Below are positions 4,188 through 5,767 of a DNA stretch of 5,767 bases, in pieces (the first letter of the stretch is position 1; the number at the start of each line of letters is the position of its first letter). A program made the position numbers and the translations under genes. Under the pieces are notes generated by a model. It was not told the DNA's origin, did no database searches, and saw only the letters and a list, made by a program, of their open reading frames with translations. The stretch is from Rickettsiales bacterium (GTDB lineage Bacteria > Pseudomonadota > Alphaproteobacteria > Rickettsiales > UBA3002): positions 1 through 5,767 of the forward strand of contig JAIXZB010000177.1 of the NCBI GenBank assembly GCA_027489915.1, read 5' to 3'.

Positions 4188-5767
4188 GCGTCATCCCGCG
4201 TCATCATCGCCCGCCATTCTTCTTCACTTAGCACCTTCACCCCCATGGCCTCCGCCTTCGTGCGCTTGCTACCCGCATCCGCACCCGCAATCAAAAAATC
4301 TGTCTTGCCCGAAACGCTCGATGCCACTTTCGCGCCCAGCATTTCTGCCTGCGCCTTCGCCTCATCGCGCGTCATCGATTCTAAGCTCCCCGTAAACACC
4401 ACAATTTTCCCTACAACAGGCGAATCCACCACACGCTGTATCTCAGGCAGCAGCGTAATATGCGTCATCAATTCAGCCACAAACGTCGCATTATGTGGCT
4501 CATGAAAAAACTGCACCAGCGCATGAGCCACTTTCGGGCCAATCCCATCAATCGTCATCAGTTCCGCCCATTCAGGCGACTGTGCATCCTGTGCAGCAAT
4601 CATGGCGCGCTGAAGCGATTCCATACTGGTATAATGCCGCGCCAAGAGCTTCGCCGTTTCCTGCCCGATATGGCGAATACCAAGCCCAAACAACACCCGC
4701 GAAAGCGGCTGCGCACGCGCCTTATCAATCGCCGCAAATAAATTCGCCACTGATTTTTCCTTCCACCCCTCGCGAAACCGCAGTTTCGTAAGGCTCGCAT
4801 TATCACGCGCTTCAAGAGTAAAAATATCAACCGGCGTTTTCACCAGCCCTTCTTCAAAAAAGCTCTGTAAGTTGCGCTCGCCTAACCCCTCAATATCAAA
4901 CGCATCCCGCGCCACAAAATGCTTCAACCGTTCTAACGCCTGCGCAGCACACACGAGCCCGCCCGTGCAGCGCACCACCACCTCGCCCTCTTCGCGCGCC
5001 ACTTCACTCTCGCACACAGGGCAACGCTTGGGGAAAACATATGCCGCCGCACCCTCAGGTCGCAGCGCATGCAATACTTCCACCACCTGCGGAATCACAT
5101 CCCCCGCGCGCTGCACCAGCACCGTATCTCCCACGCGAATATCCTTGCGGGCAATTTCATCTGCATTATGCAGCGTTGCGTTGCTCACCACCACACCGCC
5201 CACCGTCACCGGTGTCAGGCGCGCAACCGGTGTTAGTGCTCCTGTGCGCCCCACCTGAATATCAATCGCTTCAATCACCGTCTGCGCACGTTCCGCAGGA
5301 AATTTATGCGCCACCGCCCAGCGCGGCGCACGCGCCACGAACCCCAAACGCTGCTGCAAATCAAGGCGGTTTACCTTATACACCACCCCATCAATATCGT
5401 AATCAAGCTGCGCACGTTTGGCTTCAATATCACCGTAATATGCAAGCACAGCATCCAGTGAATCCACACAACGCATCGCGTCATTAATCAAAAAACCAAG
5501 CGCAGCAAGGTGCTTCACCGTATCAAACTGTGTCTGAGCCGTAAGCTGAGACATCTCACCCCACGCATACACAAAATAACTCAAATTCCGTGATGCCGTA
5601 ACAGACGCATCCAGCTGACGAAGCGATCCTGCCGCCGCATTGCGCGGGTTTGCAAACACAGGCTCGCCCGCATGCATCCGCACTACATTCAACGCCGCAA
5701 AATCTTCCTTGCGCATGAACACTTCACCGCGCACTTCCAGCACATCCGGTGCATGCGAAAGCAGGTG
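4184..5767 (-). CDS. ligA: LigA, NAD-dependent DNA ligase, N-terminus beyond the right edge
   Basis: The visible 527 residues begin HLLSHAPDVLEVRGEVF and continue to a normal stop. The enzyme seals nicks in DNA during replication and repair using NAD. Counting from the first visible residue, the adenylation domain shows LEVRGEVF (10-17), NPRNAAAGSLRQLD (40-53), DIDGVVYKV (125-133) and the KFPAE lysine (155). An OB fold follows (about 163-235), then a four-cysteine zinc finger (C249, C252, C267, C273). Helix-hairpin-helix repeats include FGLGIRHIG (360-368) and IDGIGPKVA (406-414). A complete BRCT domain closes the protein (about 451-521, VGKIVVFTGSLE ... GSKRTKAEAMGVKVLSEEEW). Compared with the 671-residue E. 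coli enzyme, about 160 residues are missing, including the domain Ia and the KxDG lysine that takes the AMP. This is the window edge, not a gene truncation. The apparent GTG start at 5743 is internal. Confidence 0.96.
   Translation of the reverse strand, partial: HLLSHAPDVLEVRGEVFMRKEDFAALNVVRMHAGEPVFANPRNAAAGSLRQLDASVTASRNLSYFVYAWGEMSQLTAQTQFDTVKHLAALGFLINDAMRCVDSLDAVLAYYGDIEAKRAQLDYDIDGVVYKVNRLDLQQRLGFVARAPRWAVAHKFPAERAQTVIEAIDIQVGRTGALTPVARLTPVTVGGVVVSNATLHNADEIARKDIRVGDTVLVQRAGDVIPQVVEVLHALRPEGAAAYVFPKRCPVCESEVAREEGEVVVRCTGGLVCAAQALERLKHFVARDAFDIEGLGERNLQSFFEEGLVKTPVDIFTLEARDNASLTKLRFREGWKEKSVANLFAAIDKARAQPLSRVLFGLGIRHIGQETAKLLARHYTSMESLQRAMIAAQDAQSPEWAELMTIDGIGPKVAHALVQFFHEPHNATFVAELMTHITLLPEIQRVVDSPVVGKIVVFTGSLESMTRDEAKAQAEMLGAKVASSVSGKTDFLIAGADAGSKRTKAEAMGVKVLSEEEWRAMMTRDDA

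Noticed and set aside
4184..5743. Treating ligA as a short, N-terminally truncated gene starting at GTG 5743
   Set aside because: The frame stays open to the window edge and continues with residues typical of LigA upstream of LEVRGEVF. The missing part is simply outside the window.

Overview
The window reads as a piece of a flagellated alphaproteobacterial chromosome. This rests on a FliX-type protein (a flagellar regulator known to me only from Alphaproteobacteria), a DksA of the alphaproteobacterial type (YKPSExEEYMN entry, CEETGEPI in place of the four-cysteine zinc site), and typical PrmA and LigA proteins. No mobile element, CRISPR array, tRNA or rRNA is visible. I cannot name the genus.

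Layout, left to right. Bases 1-45 hold the start of a leftward gene that runs off the edge. It is preceded by a near-consensus sigma-54 promoter on the minus strand (93-109). In Caulobacter, fliX is, as I recall, divergent from the P-ring gene flgI, so flgI is a reasonable guess for this stub. Rightward, a sigma-70-type promoter (232-260) ends so close to the fliX ATG (267) that the mRNA is probably leaderless. fliX (267-728) overlaps by one base a small helix-turn-helix gene (728-1108). After a 116-base gap comes a dksA gene (1225-2133) whose normal 135-residue DksA domain carries a 165-residue lysine/alanine/proline N-terminal tail like histone H1. A second promoter with an extended -10 (2166-2193) precedes a 357-residue protein with an N-terminal peptidoglycan-binding domain, a predicted coiled coil and a long disordered region, but no signal peptide (2235-3308).

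The right half is on the minus strand: ligA (NAD-dependent DNA ligase, N-terminus beyond the right edge) and prmA (ribosomal protein L11 methyltransferase), overlapping by four bases as ATGA and so probably one transcript. prmA and the peptidoglycan-binding-domain gene converge with their stop codons directly abutting (3308/3309), leaving no intergenic terminator.

The left half looks regulatory: FliX is known to control the sigma-54 activator FlbD, and a sigma-54 promoter sits next to it. DksA modulates RNA polymerase, and the HTH protein is a likely DNA-binding regulator. The right half is housekeeping. The least ordinary items are the histone-like tail on DksA, the signal-less peptidoglycan-binding-domain protein and the probably leaderless fliX message.
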